A stretch of 64,000 bases of DNA from Chloroflexota bacterium (lineage in GTDB: Bacteria; Chloroflexota; UBA11872). Location: positions 1 to 64,000 of the forward strand of contig JAPOWQ010000001.1 in assembly GCA_026707585.1 (NCBI GenBank), written 5' to 3'. The notes beneath the pieces were generated by a model. It worked only from the letters and a program-made list of their open reading frames with translations, did no database searches and was not told the DNA's origin. A program made the translations under genes and the position numbers. Shown here in pieces: positions 8,689 through 17,204 of this stretch (the first letter of the stretch is position 1; each line of letters begins with the position of its first letter).

Positions 8689-9480
8689 ATTGCGCGCGAG
8701 ACCGCCCGTTCCGCCGTCCACGCCTTCGTCCTCCTCGCCACCCTCCTCGCCGCCTGCGACCCCGCCCCCACCCGCGAACTCCACGTCTTCGCCGCCGCCT
8801 CCCTCCGCGGAGCCCTCACCCAAGCCGCTGATGCCTTTGAATCCCGCAATCCCGGCATCCGCATCGTCCCCAACTTCGCCGGCTCCCAGGTCCTCCGCCT
8901 CCAAATCGAATCCGGCGCCCGCGCCGACCTCTTCATCTCCGCCAACCCCGATCACCTTGATGCCCTCCAACCGGCCGGCCTCCTCGCGGCGCCCCCCACC
9001 GCCGTCGCCACCAACCAGCTCGTCATCGCCGTCCCCGGCGCCAACCCCGCCGGCATCACCGGCCTTCAGGACCTCACCCAACCCGAGCGCCGCGTCGTCA
9101 TGGCCGCCGAATCCGTCCCCGCCGGCACTTACGCCCGCCAGATGCTCGCCCGCCACGCCGCCGCCACTGGCCAACCCGGATTCGCCGACGCCGTCCTACA
9201 GCGCGTCATCTCCTTCGAGACCAACGTCCGCCAGGTCGCCGCCAAGCTCGAACTCGACGAAGCCGACGCCGGCTTCGTCTACCGCACCGACGTCCACGCC
9301 TCCCACGGCCGCCTGCATGTCATCGAAACCCCGCCCCAGGTCCAGGTCACCGCCCGCTACCCCGCCGCCATCCTCCGCGACGCCCCGAACCCCGAGCTGG
9401 CCCAGCGCTTCCTCACCTTCCTCGGCACCCCCCAGGCCCACGCCATCCTCACCCGCCACGGATTCGGTGCTCCCGCATGA
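8689..9480 (+). CDS. modA: Molybdate ABC transporter substrate-binding lipoprotein (start uncertain; possible ATT at 8689)
   Basis: Lipobox LLATLLAACD, ELHVFAAASLRGALTQAADAFESRNPGIRIVPNFAGSQVL typical of ModA; followed by modB and modC. Confidence 0.8.
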   Translation: MARETARSAVHAFVLLATLLAACDPAPTRELHVFAAASLRGALTQAADAFESRNPGIRIVPNFAGSQVLRLQIESGARADLFISANPDHLDALQPAGLLAAPPTAVATNQLVIAVPGANPAGITGLQDLTQPERRVVMAAESVPAGTYARQMLARHAAATGQPGFADAVLQRVISFETNVRQVAAKLELDEADAGFVYRTDVHASHGRLHVIETPPQVQVTARYPAAILRDAPNPELAQRFLTFLGTPQAHAILTRHGFGAPA

Positions 9481-9623
9481 CCCCGCCGGTGCGATGATTC
9501 GCCTCGCCGCCTTGAGAGGACCCTGACCTGACCCCGCCCCGCGCCGCTCCACTCGCCTGGAGCCAGCTCCTAGGCTGGCTCCTCGCGGCCCTCACCCTGG
9601 CCCTCGTCCTCGCCCCGGTCGGA

Positions 9624-10340
9624 GTGCTCATCGCCCGCGGCGTCACCCAGGCCGACATCGGCGCGGCCCTCGCCAGCCCCTTCGTCCGCGGTGCCGTTCA
9701 GCTCTCGCTCGTCACCTCCGCCATCGCCGTGCTGGCCATCGTGGCCCTTGGCACGCCAACGGCCTACCTCCTGGCCCGCCGCCACTTCCCCGGCCGCGCC
9801 CTGGTGGATGCAGTCATCGACCTGCCCATCGTCCTGCCCCCCGTCGTCGGCGGCCTGGCCCTGCTCCTGCTCCTGGGTCGCCAGGGACCCGTCGGCGGCC
9901 CGCTGGCCGGAGCCGGGGTTGATGTCGCCTTCACCACCGCCGCCGTTGTCCTGGCCCAGATGTTCGTCGCCGCCCCCTTCTACATCCGCGCCGCCCGCGC
10001 CGGGTTCGAGAGCGTCGACCAGCGTCTCGAAGCCGTCTCTGCCACCCTCGGCGCCCGCCCCTGGCGCACCTTTCGTCGCATCACCGTCCCGCTGGCTCTC
10101 CCCTCGCTGGCCGGCGGCGCCGTCATGGCCTGGGCCCGCGCCCTCGGCGAATTCGGCGCCACCATCATGTTTGCCGGCAACGTTGCCGGCCGCACCCAGA
10201 CCATGCCCCTCGCCATTCTCGAAGCCATGGAAGCCGACGCCAACGCCGCCATCGCCATCGCCGTCGTCCTGGCCGCCATTGCTCTCGCCGTCCTGATCAC
10301 CTTCCGAGGCCTCGCCCGCGCCGGAAGCCGCGCCTTGTGA
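9624..10340 (+). CDS. modB: Molybdate ABC transporter permease (true start probably slightly upstream)
   Basis: VVLPPVVGGLALLLLLG, LGARPWRTFRRITVPLALPSLAGGAVMAWARALGEFGATIMFAGN. Confidence 0.85.
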   Translation: MLIARGVTQADIGAALASPFVRGAVQLSLVTSAIAVLAIVALGTPTAYLLARRHFPGRALVDAVIDLPIVLPPVVGGLALLLLLGRQGPVGGPLAGAGVDVAFTTAAVVLAQMFVAAPFYIRAARAGFESVDQRLEAVSATLGARPWRTFRRITVPLALPSLAGGAVMAWARALGEFGATIMFAGNVAGRTQTMPLAILEAMEADANAAIAIAVVLAAIALAVLITFRGLARAGSRAL

Positions 10341-11419
10341 TCCACATCGACGTCGCCCTCACGCTCGGCGACTTCCGGCTCGCCCCCAGGCTTCAGGTCG
10401 GTCCCGGCATCACCGTCCTCTTCGGCCAGTCTGGCGCCGGCAAGACCCTCACCCTCGAAGCCATCGCCGGACTCCTCACCCCCGACCGCGGCCGCATCGC
10501 CATCCACGACCGCCCGGTTTTCGACGCCGCGGCCGGCCTCAACGTCCCGCCCTACGACCGCCGCCTCGGCTACGTCGTCCAGAGCTACGCCCTTTTCCCC
10601 CACCTCACCGTGGCCCAGAACGTCGCCTACGGCGTCTTCGATCTACCCCGCGCCGAGCGCCAGCAACGGGTCGACGACCTGCTCCGAACCCTGGGTATTC
10701 AGGACCTTGCCGACCGCCGTCCTGCCCAGATCTCCGGCGGCCAGGCCCAGCGCACCGCTCTGGCCCGAGCCCTGGTCCGCCGCCCCCAGGCCCTCCTGCT
10801 CGACGAACCGTTCGCTGCCCTCGACGAAGGCGTTGCCCTCACCCTGCGCCGCGAGCTCCGCCGCCTCGTTCGCGACCTGGGCCTCCCGGTCTTGATGGTC
10901 ACCCACGACCTCACCGAGGCCAGCCACATCGGCGATCGCATTGCCGTCATGGACGCCGGCCAGGTCCTCCAGGTCGGTGACCGTCCCGACGTACTTCAGC
11001 ACCCCCGTTCGGCCCGCGTCTCCCACCTCCTCGGCATCGCCAATGTGCTCCAGGGTGAAGTCGCCGGCTCTGAGAACGGCATTGCGGTCGTCACTCCAAT
11101 CGGCCCGCTACACACCGCCCAGACTGGCCTCACCGAAGGCCCCGTCCGGATCGCCATCCGCGCCGACCAGATCATCCTCACCCGCCCCGACCGACCACCC
11201 GACAACCGCCTAAACACACTGGACGTCGAGATCACCGACGAAGCCGACTTCGGCCACTCCCGCACCCTCTACGCCCGCCTCGCCAACGCAACTGAAGCCT
11301 CAGCCCCAACCCTCGAAATCCAAATCGCCCCCCATCCCTACCAGGTCATGGGCGTCGCCACCCGCCGCCACTGGCGCGTCCACATCCCCCCCGAAGCCGT
11401 CCACGTCATGCAGACCTGA
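10337..11419 (+). CDS. modC: Molybdate ABC transporter ATP-binding protein
   Basis: Walker A FGQSGAGKT, signature ISGGQAQRTALARAL, Walker B LLLDEPFAALDE, C-terminal TOBE-like region; GTG start. Confidence 0.85.
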   Translation: MIHIDVALTLGDFRLAPRLQVGPGITVLFGQSGAGKTLTLEAIAGLLTPDRGRIAIHDRPVFDAAAGLNVPPYDRRLGYVVQSYALFPHLTVAQNVAYGVFDLPRAERQQRVDDLLRTLGIQDLADRRPAQISGGQAQRTALARALVRRPQALLLDEPFAALDEGVALTLRRELRRLVRDLGLPVLMVTHDLTEASHIGDRIAVMDAGQVLQVGDRPDVLQHPRSARVSHLLGIANVLQGEVAGSENGIAVVTPIGPLHTAQTGLTEGPVRIAIRADQIILTRPDRPPDNRLNTLDVEITDEADFGHSRTLYARLANATEASAPTLEIQIAPHPYQVMGVATRRHWRVHIPPEAVHVMQT

Positions 11420-11452
11420 CATGCTTGCAGCAGACAGTCCCAACTTTCTGCC

Positions 11453-12274
11453 ATGACCTACACCGCCGAACTTGCCTTTGCCGTCGATATCGTCCGCCGC
11501 GCCGCCGGACCGGCCCTGGCGCTCTTTGAGCGTCCCGATCTTTCCGTCTTCGAAAAGCCTGACGGCACCATCGTCACCCAGGCTGACCTCGACGTTAATG
11601 ACGTCATCGTCGAAGCCATCGCCTCCGCCTTCCCCGACGACGCCATCCTCTCCGAGGAAGGTCTCGACGACCCGGATCGCCTGAGCAAGTCGCGCTGCTG
11701 GATCGTCGACCCCATCGACGGCACCTCCCACTTCGAACGCGGCGACCGCGACTGGTCGATCATGCTTGCGCTCGCGGTGGATGGTCAGGCCGTCGTTGGC
11801 GCCGTCAACCGTCCCGCGATGCGCGAACTTCGGTTGGGTGCTGTGGGAGTTGAACCGACTATGGAGCACCACGAACGAACGACCCAACTGAAGGCAACGC
11901 CGCTGGCTGGCTCATCGCTCTACGTCATGCACAGTCCAACCGCCGCGGCCATCGCCGAAGTGCCCGGAGGTGCCGGCGCGAGTTTCAAGGTCTTTTACCA
12001 CGGCCTAATGAGCATGACGACCATGCTCTCTGCCGGGATGCACGCGTACGTGACGCCCCGCACAACTGGCTACGAGTGGGACCTGGCGCCGCACGCCGCA
12101 ATTCTTGGAGCGGCCGGCGGCCTGGTAACCGACTTCCAAAGCCGCCCACACACCTTCAACTCGGCGGACCCGTTGATCCGTGGCGGCGTCATTGCAGCCG
12201 TGTCGCCCGAAGCGCATACCCGCGTACTCTCCCTGGTGCGCGAGGCCCGGCTCAAACCCTTTCAGGGCACCTAG
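11453..12274 (+). CDS. Inositol monophosphatase family protein
   Basis: DDAILSEEGLDDP, WIVDPIDGTSHFERG, YEWDLAPHAAILGAAGG. Confidence 0.85.
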   Translation: MTYTAELAFAVDIVRRAAGPALALFERPDLSVFEKPDGTIVTQADLDVNDVIVEAIASAFPDDAILSEEGLDDPDRLSKSRCWIVDPIDGTSHFERGDRDWSIMLALAVDGQAVVGAVNRPAMRELRLGAVGVEPTMEHHERTTQLKATPLAGSSLYVMHSPTAAAIAEVPGGAGASFKVFYHGLMSMTTMLSAGMHAYVTPRTTGYEWDLAPHAAILGAAGGLVTDFQSRPHTFNSADPLIRGGVIAAVSPEAHTRVLSLVREARLKPFQGT

Positions 12275-12323
12275 CGTTGCTGCGCCGCTACACTCCGCCC
12301 AATCCACGCCCCGGAGCCGCGTC

Positions 12324-13793
12324 ATGCGCATAGCCACCGGCAACATCGGGCACGAGTCCAGCACCTTCACGCCTATCGAAACGCCGTACGAGGCCTTTTC
12401 CGAAGCCTCCCGCGGCTTCCACCGCGGCCCCGAGCTCATCGAGGCCATGCGCGATACCAACACCGGCTGCGGCGGCTTTATCGATGCGGTGGCAACCCAC
12501 GGCTACGAGCTGGCCCCGCTCCTCTGGACCTTCGCCGAACCCTCCGGTCCGGTCCACTCGGACGCCTGGACCCGCCTCAAGGCCGAGTTCCTCGAACGCC
12601 TCGAAGCAGCCATGCCCGTCGACGGCGCCCTTCTGGACTTGCACGGCGCCATGGTCATTGAGGGCATCGACGACGGCGAGGGCGATCTCCTGCGCGGCGT
12701 CCGGGCCATCCTCGGACCCGACCGTCCGATCATCGTCACCCTCGACCTGCACGCCAACATCAGCGACACCATGGCCGAGCTGTCCGATGTCATCATTCCT
12801 TGCGACACCTATCCGCACGTCGACTTTCGCGAGCGCGGCCGCGAAGCCGCCGACCTCATCGTCCGCACGCTGCGCGGCGAGATTCGCCCCTCCATGGCGG
12901 TCAGGCTTCTGCCCCTGCTCTGGGCCGGCGGGAACGTCACCGGCTTCGAGCCTTTCGATGGCATCGTCGCCCGCGCCCACCAGCTCGAAGCCCAACCCGG
13001 CATCCTCAGCGCCTCCGTCAATCCGGGCTTCGCCTGGGCCGACATTCCCGAGGCCGGCACCTCCGTCGTCGTCGTGGCCGACGGCGATCCGGCCAGGGCC
13101 CGGCGCGAGGCTAGGGCCTACGCCGACTGGGTCTTCGGGCAACGCCACCAGTTCCTGGTCGACCTGGTCCGGTTCGACGACGCCTTCGCCGAAACCCGCT
13201 CGGCTGGACCCGGAACCATCGTCATCGCCGACGGCCAGGACAACCCCGGCGGCGGCGCCCCTGGCGACTCAACCGGCATGCTGCGCACCTTCATCCAGCA
13301 TGATCTCCAGGACGCGCTCGTCCTTACCATCTGTGACCCCGAAACCGTCCAACTCGCCCAGGCCGCCGGGCACGATGCCGAAGTCGAAGTCGCCATCGGC
13401 GGCAAGTCGCACCCCGACCAGGGTCCACCCCTGCACGCCCGCGCCACCGTCGAACGGCTCCTCAACCTCGAATTCGTCATTCGCGGACCGATGATGACGG
13501 GCCTGACCCAGAAGTTTGGACCTACCGCCCTGCTCCGCATTGGCGGCGTACGCGTCGCCGTAACCACCAACCGCCTGCAAATCTTCAGCCTGGAGTGCCC
13601 CCGCACCCTCGGCCTCGAGCCAACCGCCTTGCGTTGGATCGGCGTCAAGTCCTCAAACCACTTCCGCGCCGCCTACGGCCCCATCGCCACCCAGGTCCAC
13701 CGCGTCGCCTTCCCCGCCGTCCAATCCCACGACCCCCGCGACCTCACCTACCGTCGCCTCCGCCGCCCCATCTTCCCCCTCGACCCCATCTAG
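12324..13793 (+). CDS. M81 family metallopeptidase (MlrC-like)
   Basis: MRIATGNIGHESSTFTPIETPYEAF, ALLDLHGAMVIEGIDDGEGDLL, IPCDTYPHVDFRERGREAADLI, DNPGGGAPGDST. Confidence 0.85.
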   Translation: MRIATGNIGHESSTFTPIETPYEAFSEASRGFHRGPELIEAMRDTNTGCGGFIDAVATHGYELAPLLWTFAEPSGPVHSDAWTRLKAEFLERLEAAMPVDGALLDLHGAMVIEGIDDGEGDLLRGVRAILGPDRPIIVTLDLHANISDTMAELSDVIIPCDTYPHVDFRERGREAADLIVRTLRGEIRPSMAVRLLPLLWAGGNVTGFEPFDGIVARAHQLEAQPGILSASVNPGFAWADIPEAGTSVVVVADGDPARARREARAYADWVFGQRHQFLVDLVRFDDAFAETRSAGPGTIVIADGQDNPGGGAPGDSTGMLRTFIQHDLQDALVLTICDPETVQLAQAAGHDAEVEVAIGGKSHPDQGPPLHARATVERLLNLEFVIRGPMMTGLTQKFGPTALLRIGGVRVAVTTNRLQIFSLECPRTLGLEPTALRWIGVKSSNHFRAAYGPIATQVHRVAFPAVQSHDPRDLTYRRLRRPIFPLDPI

Positions 13794-13833
13794 CGCAGCG
13801 CATCAAACCAATTCCTGGCGACTCTTCAGTGCG

Positions 13834-14271
13834 CTAGATGCGCAGCGGATCCAGGACCTCAAGGAATGGAAACCGATGAAAGTCGGTGTCGCGAGTGCAG
13901 ATCCGACTGATCCCGTGCTCTCGCATCACGACCACGGTGTGAAGGTCGTGCATCAGGTTTCCACGAGCTTCCGGTACTTCGTCCAGGGTCTGCGCAAGCA
14001 CTGCCGCATGTCGCGTGGTTGCGGCTAGAACGGAAATGCCCGGCGAGGCCAGCAAGCTGTCAATGAATCCCCACGACTGCCGTGAACTCCACGGCTGAGG
14101 GAAGACGCGTGGATGCGTGCTGATACGGAGAAACTCGTAGCAGATGTTCCAGGTGAGGAACTCCGGAGACGGATCACGCCGCCAATCCTCAAGCCGCCGG
14201 TAGCAGGCTGAGTGAAACTCCGAACTCTCGTTCGCCGCGTACAGGAGCACGTTGGTGTCGAGGACGAGCAC
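13834..14271 (-). CDS. PIN-domain toxin (VapC-like)
   Basis: MLVLDTNVLLYAANESSEFH...NLMHDLHTVVVMREHGISRICTRDTDFHRF. Confidence 0.8.
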   Translation of the reverse strand: MLVLDTNVLLYAANESSEFHSACYRRLEDWRRDPSPEFLTWNICYEFLRISTHPRVFPQPWSSRQSWGFIDSLLASPGISVLAATTRHAAVLAQTLDEVPEARGNLMHDLHTVVVMREHGISRICTRDTDFHRFPFLEVLDPLRI

Positions 14272-14505
14272 TCATTCCTCATCCAACACGGCGGCGAGCT
14301 CCGCACGGCTGGCTACATCGACCCGCGCCTCGCCGCCTCGCCACCGGGGCAACTTCGGCAGGGGATCGACGGTGGTGGCGACATCGGGTTCGAGGACTCG
14401 CCGCAGACCGGCCTCAACAAGAGCCGAAATGGTTGTCTCGCGACGCGCCGCCTCCTCGCGCACGCGCCGCATGATGGTCGCGTCAATGTTAAGTGTCGTC
14501 TTCAT
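14272..14505 (-). CDS. Antitoxin, ribbon-helix-helix-like (VapB-like)
   Basis: MKTTLNIDATIMRRVREEAARRETTISALVEAGLRRVL; directly abuts the PIN gene. Confidence 0.75.
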   Translation of the reverse strand: MKTTLNIDATIMRRVREEAARRETTISALVEAGLRRVLEPDVATTVDPLPKLPRWRGGEARVDVASRAELAAVLDEE

Positions 14506-14520
14506 ATGGAAAACCATATG
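14503..14520. promoter_or_regulatory. Candidate autoregulatory operator CATATGG-AAAA-CCATATG
   Basis: Perfect 7-bp inverted repeat overlapping the antitoxin start codon; further ATGGCCAT at 14527-14534. Confidence 0.55.
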
Positions 14521-14625
14521 GAGGGGATGGCCATATTTCAAGATTCAGCACGTACGGAGCATCTCCGGGATCCGACAGTCGGGGCCTTAGAGCCTCACCG
14601 CGAGACCGCCGGGGCGATACACCGG

Positions 14626-16263
14626 TCAACTGCGCCGGCCCGTGCACCCAAGTGCGGACTCGATCTCAGTGTGTCCCCGTCGCCGCGCCCACTCCAGCGG
14701 TGTCGCCCAGGGCTCTCCTGAAATACTTGCATCCGCTCCGCGCGCCAGCAGCAACTCAACCATGTCAGCCAGCCCGTTCCGCGCCGCCCAGCCCAGCGGT
14801 GTCGACCGGTACTCCTCGTCCACGGCACTGATGTCGGCCCCAAACTCCAGGAATAGATCCAGCAGCTCATGCCGGTTCGGATCCGGCCGGCCGCGGCCAC
14901 CGCGGCTGCAGATGTCATGCAGCGGCGTCACCCGCTGCCAGTTCGGCAGATTCGGGTTCATGCCGTGCTCCAGCAGCACGCGTGTCATGTCGGGCGTGTT
15001 CCACAGGTAGGTGCGGCACCCGGTCACCACCTCGGGAACCCGTACTCCGCGGTCCAGCAGCGGCTGCAAGAGGTCGCGTCGCTTGAACGAGACGGCCATC
15101 GTGAAGATTCCGCCGCACCCGTGGGTACTCACGGCATCCGGGTCCTCGTCCGCCATCGCCAGCACCGCCTCGTCATTGCCGTCCAGCAAGTGCCCGCTCG
15201 CGTCCACGTATCCGCCGTGCTCTTCGAACACTCGACGCAGCCCGGGTTCCTTCGCCATCCACGCGGCGGTCCCCGAGGACTCGATGCCGGCGTTGGGGTC
15301 CGCGCCCGCCTCCAGCAGCAACCGGGCCATTGCGCCATCGCCGCGCTGCGCGGCGTGCCAAATCGCCGATCCATGCGGAGCATCCCGTCCCTCGCGCAGG
15401 TTCGGATCGACCCCGTGCGCAAGCAGTGTCCGGACCACACCGATGTGCCCTCGCCGCGCCGCCTCCCCCATCGGCCGCCCGCCCTCGTCGCCAAGAGCGC
15501 TCAGGGCAGTTAGGTCGGAATCCAGGATTCGCCCCACCTCGTCGTCGTCGCCCATCGCCGCCGCTACGTCAATCGTCAACTTGGCCCCACCGGCCAGCAG
15601 CTCGCGAACCATGTCGAAGTCATTGCGTTTCAGAGCCAGGTCGATCGGCCGCTGACCCGCCGGGCGGTACCAGGCGTCCGGCCGGTTCCCCCCGCCGCCG
15701 GACTGAAGGGCGTCTGGCGGCGCGCCGAGCTCGAGGAGCAGAGTTGCGCATTCAGCCTGCCCGGCTTCGACAGCCCGATGCAGCGGCGTGAAACCCTCGT
15801 CATCCCCGCCCTCCAACAGCGAGCGGTTCCTGTTGATCAGGGCTCGCAACCGACCTGCGTCCCCAGCCGAGGCGGCGGCGTGCACCTCGTGTGGCTCGAC
15901 GCCCAGCCCCAACGCCGCCCGCGCGTCCTCAATGATTCGAGCGATGCCCTCGTGTCCGCGGTCGCGTGCCACCATGGCCAGCGGCTCGTGGGCGTAACGG
16001 CGGTAGCTGGGGTCTGCACCCAGTGCCAGCAGCGTCCGCACAACCTCTGCGTGCCCCTCGCGAACCGCGAAGTGCAGCGGCTGCGTATACCAGTATTCCG
16101 CGCGTACGAGGTTTGGCTCGCCTCTGGTCAGGTCCCGCACTCGGTCGACGTCGCCCGTGAGCGCGGCGCGCAGCATCGACCAGATGTCAGCTGGCTCGCA
16201 GTCCCAGGTCCCTGGGTTGTCCCGCCAAAGCGGGTCCGATAACGCCGGCGCGATGAAATCCAC
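14626..16263 (-). CDS. Ankyrin-repeat protein
   Basis: Many ANK-like units, e.g. EGFTPLHRAVEAGQAECATLLLELGAPPDA, GSAIWHAAQRGDGAMARLLLEAGADPNA, STPLGWAARNGLADMVELLLARGADA. Confidence 0.9.
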   Translation of the reverse strand: MDFIAPALSDPLWRDNPGTWDCEPADIWSMLRAALTGDVDRVRDLTRGEPNLVRAEYWYTQPLHFAVREGHAEVVRTLLALGADPSYRRYAHEPLAMVARDRGHEGIARIIEDARAALGLGVEPHEVHAAASAGDAGRLRALINRNRSLLEGGDDEGFTPLHRAVEAGQAECATLLLELGAPPDALQSGGGGNRPDAWYRPAGQRPIDLALKRNDFDMVRELLAGGAKLTIDVAAAMGDDDEVGRILDSDLTALSALGDEGGRPMGEAARRGHIGVVRTLLAHGVDPNLREGRDAPHGSAIWHAAQRGDGAMARLLLEAGADPNAGIESSGTAAWMAKEPGLRRVFEEHGGYVDASGHLLDGNDEAVLAMADEDPDAVSTHGCGGIFTMAVSFKRRDLLQPLLDRGVRVPEVVTGCRTYLWNTPDMTRVLLEHGMNPNLPNWQRVTPLHDICSRGGRGRPDPNRHELLDLFLEFGADISAVDEEYRSTPLGWAARNGLADMVELLLARGADASISGEPWATPLEWARRRGHTEIESALGCTGRRS

Positions 16264-16312
16264 AACCCGCTCCTCTAATGCCTCGCGTCGGCTCCTCGTT
16301 CGGCGTGCCGAC

Positions 16313-17080
16313 CTAGAACGGCAGAAACGCGCGCCCCCCGCCGTCCACCGTAATCGCGCTCCCGGTCACATAGCGGCACTCGTCGCTGGCCAGGTACACG
16401 GCCGCCGCCGCCACGTCCTCCGGCATGCCGTAGGCGCCCTGCGGGATCACCCGTTCCCGTTTCGCCCGAATTTCGGGATCGCGTGCCCGCACCTCCGAGC
16501 GCTCCACTCGGATTGGTCCCGGTGCGATCAGGTTCACCGCAATACCGTACGGTGCCAGGTCCACCGCCATCGCCCTTGTCAGCAGCCACAACCCGCCCTT
16601 GCTGGCCGCGTATGGCGACGCGTTGGCCTCGGACGCAAACGAATCCACCGACCCCGTATTGACGATCCGGCCCTCGATGCCCGCCGCCACCATGTGGCGC
16701 GCCACCGCCTGCGCCACCACGAACGCGCCAGTCAGATTCGTATCGATGTAGCTGTGCCAGTCCTCCAGCGCGACCTCCAGGAACGGACCCACCTGCCCCG
16801 TGCGCGCCGCGTTGTTCATCAGGATCTCCAGCGACCCAACCCGCTCTAGTGCTTCGTCCACGATTGCCGAGGCGCCGGCCGGTGTGCCGACATCTCCCGG
16901 AAAGAATGTGACCGTGCCGCCGTCGGCCCGGATTCCATCCGCGGTCGCCTCCAGCAGGCGGACGTCACGCTGCGTCAGGATCACGTGCGCCCCTTCGGCG
17001 GCGAACCGACGCGCAATCCCGGCGCCAATCCCGCGACCGCCGCCGGTAATCAGCGCCCGTTTGCCCTCAAGTCGTCCCAT
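16313..17080 (-). CDS. SDR family oxidoreductase
   Basis: KRALITGGGRGIGAGIARRFA, NNAA, YAASKGGLWLLTRAMAVDLAPYGIAVNLIAPGPI. Confidence 0.9.
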   Translation of the reverse strand: MGRLEGKRALITGGGRGIGAGIARRFAAEGAHVILTQRDVRLLEATADGIRADGGTVTFFPGDVGTPAGASAIVDEALERVGSLEILMNNAARTGQVGPFLEVALEDWHSYIDTNLTGAFVVAQAVARHMVAAGIEGRIVNTGSVDSFASEANASPYAASKGGLWLLTRAMAVDLAPYGIAVNLIAPGPIRVERSEVRARDPEIRAKRERVIPQGAYGMPEDVAAAAVYLASDECRYVTGSAITVDGGGRAFLPF

Positions 17081-17204
17081 CGGCCGCTCCCCGCCAAGCT
17101 CGCGTGCCCGCCGAGTGTGCGCTGCACGGGTCGCGTATTCAATGCTGCCGGCTCGGCAACGCATCTCACGGTTCAACGGTCTTCCATGCCGTAAGGTTGA
17201 CCCT

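Noticed and set aside
8440-8690. Molybdenum-cofactor riboswitch or ModE box upstream of modA
   Set aside because: No recognisable conserved motif; only the AT palindrome is striking
8690-9526. Pro/Ser-rich ORF overlapping modA
   Set aside because: Out-of-frame shadow of modA caused by C-rich codons
12288-13148. Long minus-strand ORF opposite the MlrC gene, and similar antisense ORFs (e.g. 27537-28262, 31014-31955, 48600-49709)
   Set aside because: Mirror ORFs produced by high-GC codon usage of strong sense genes; Gly/Ala/Val-rich with no family signal
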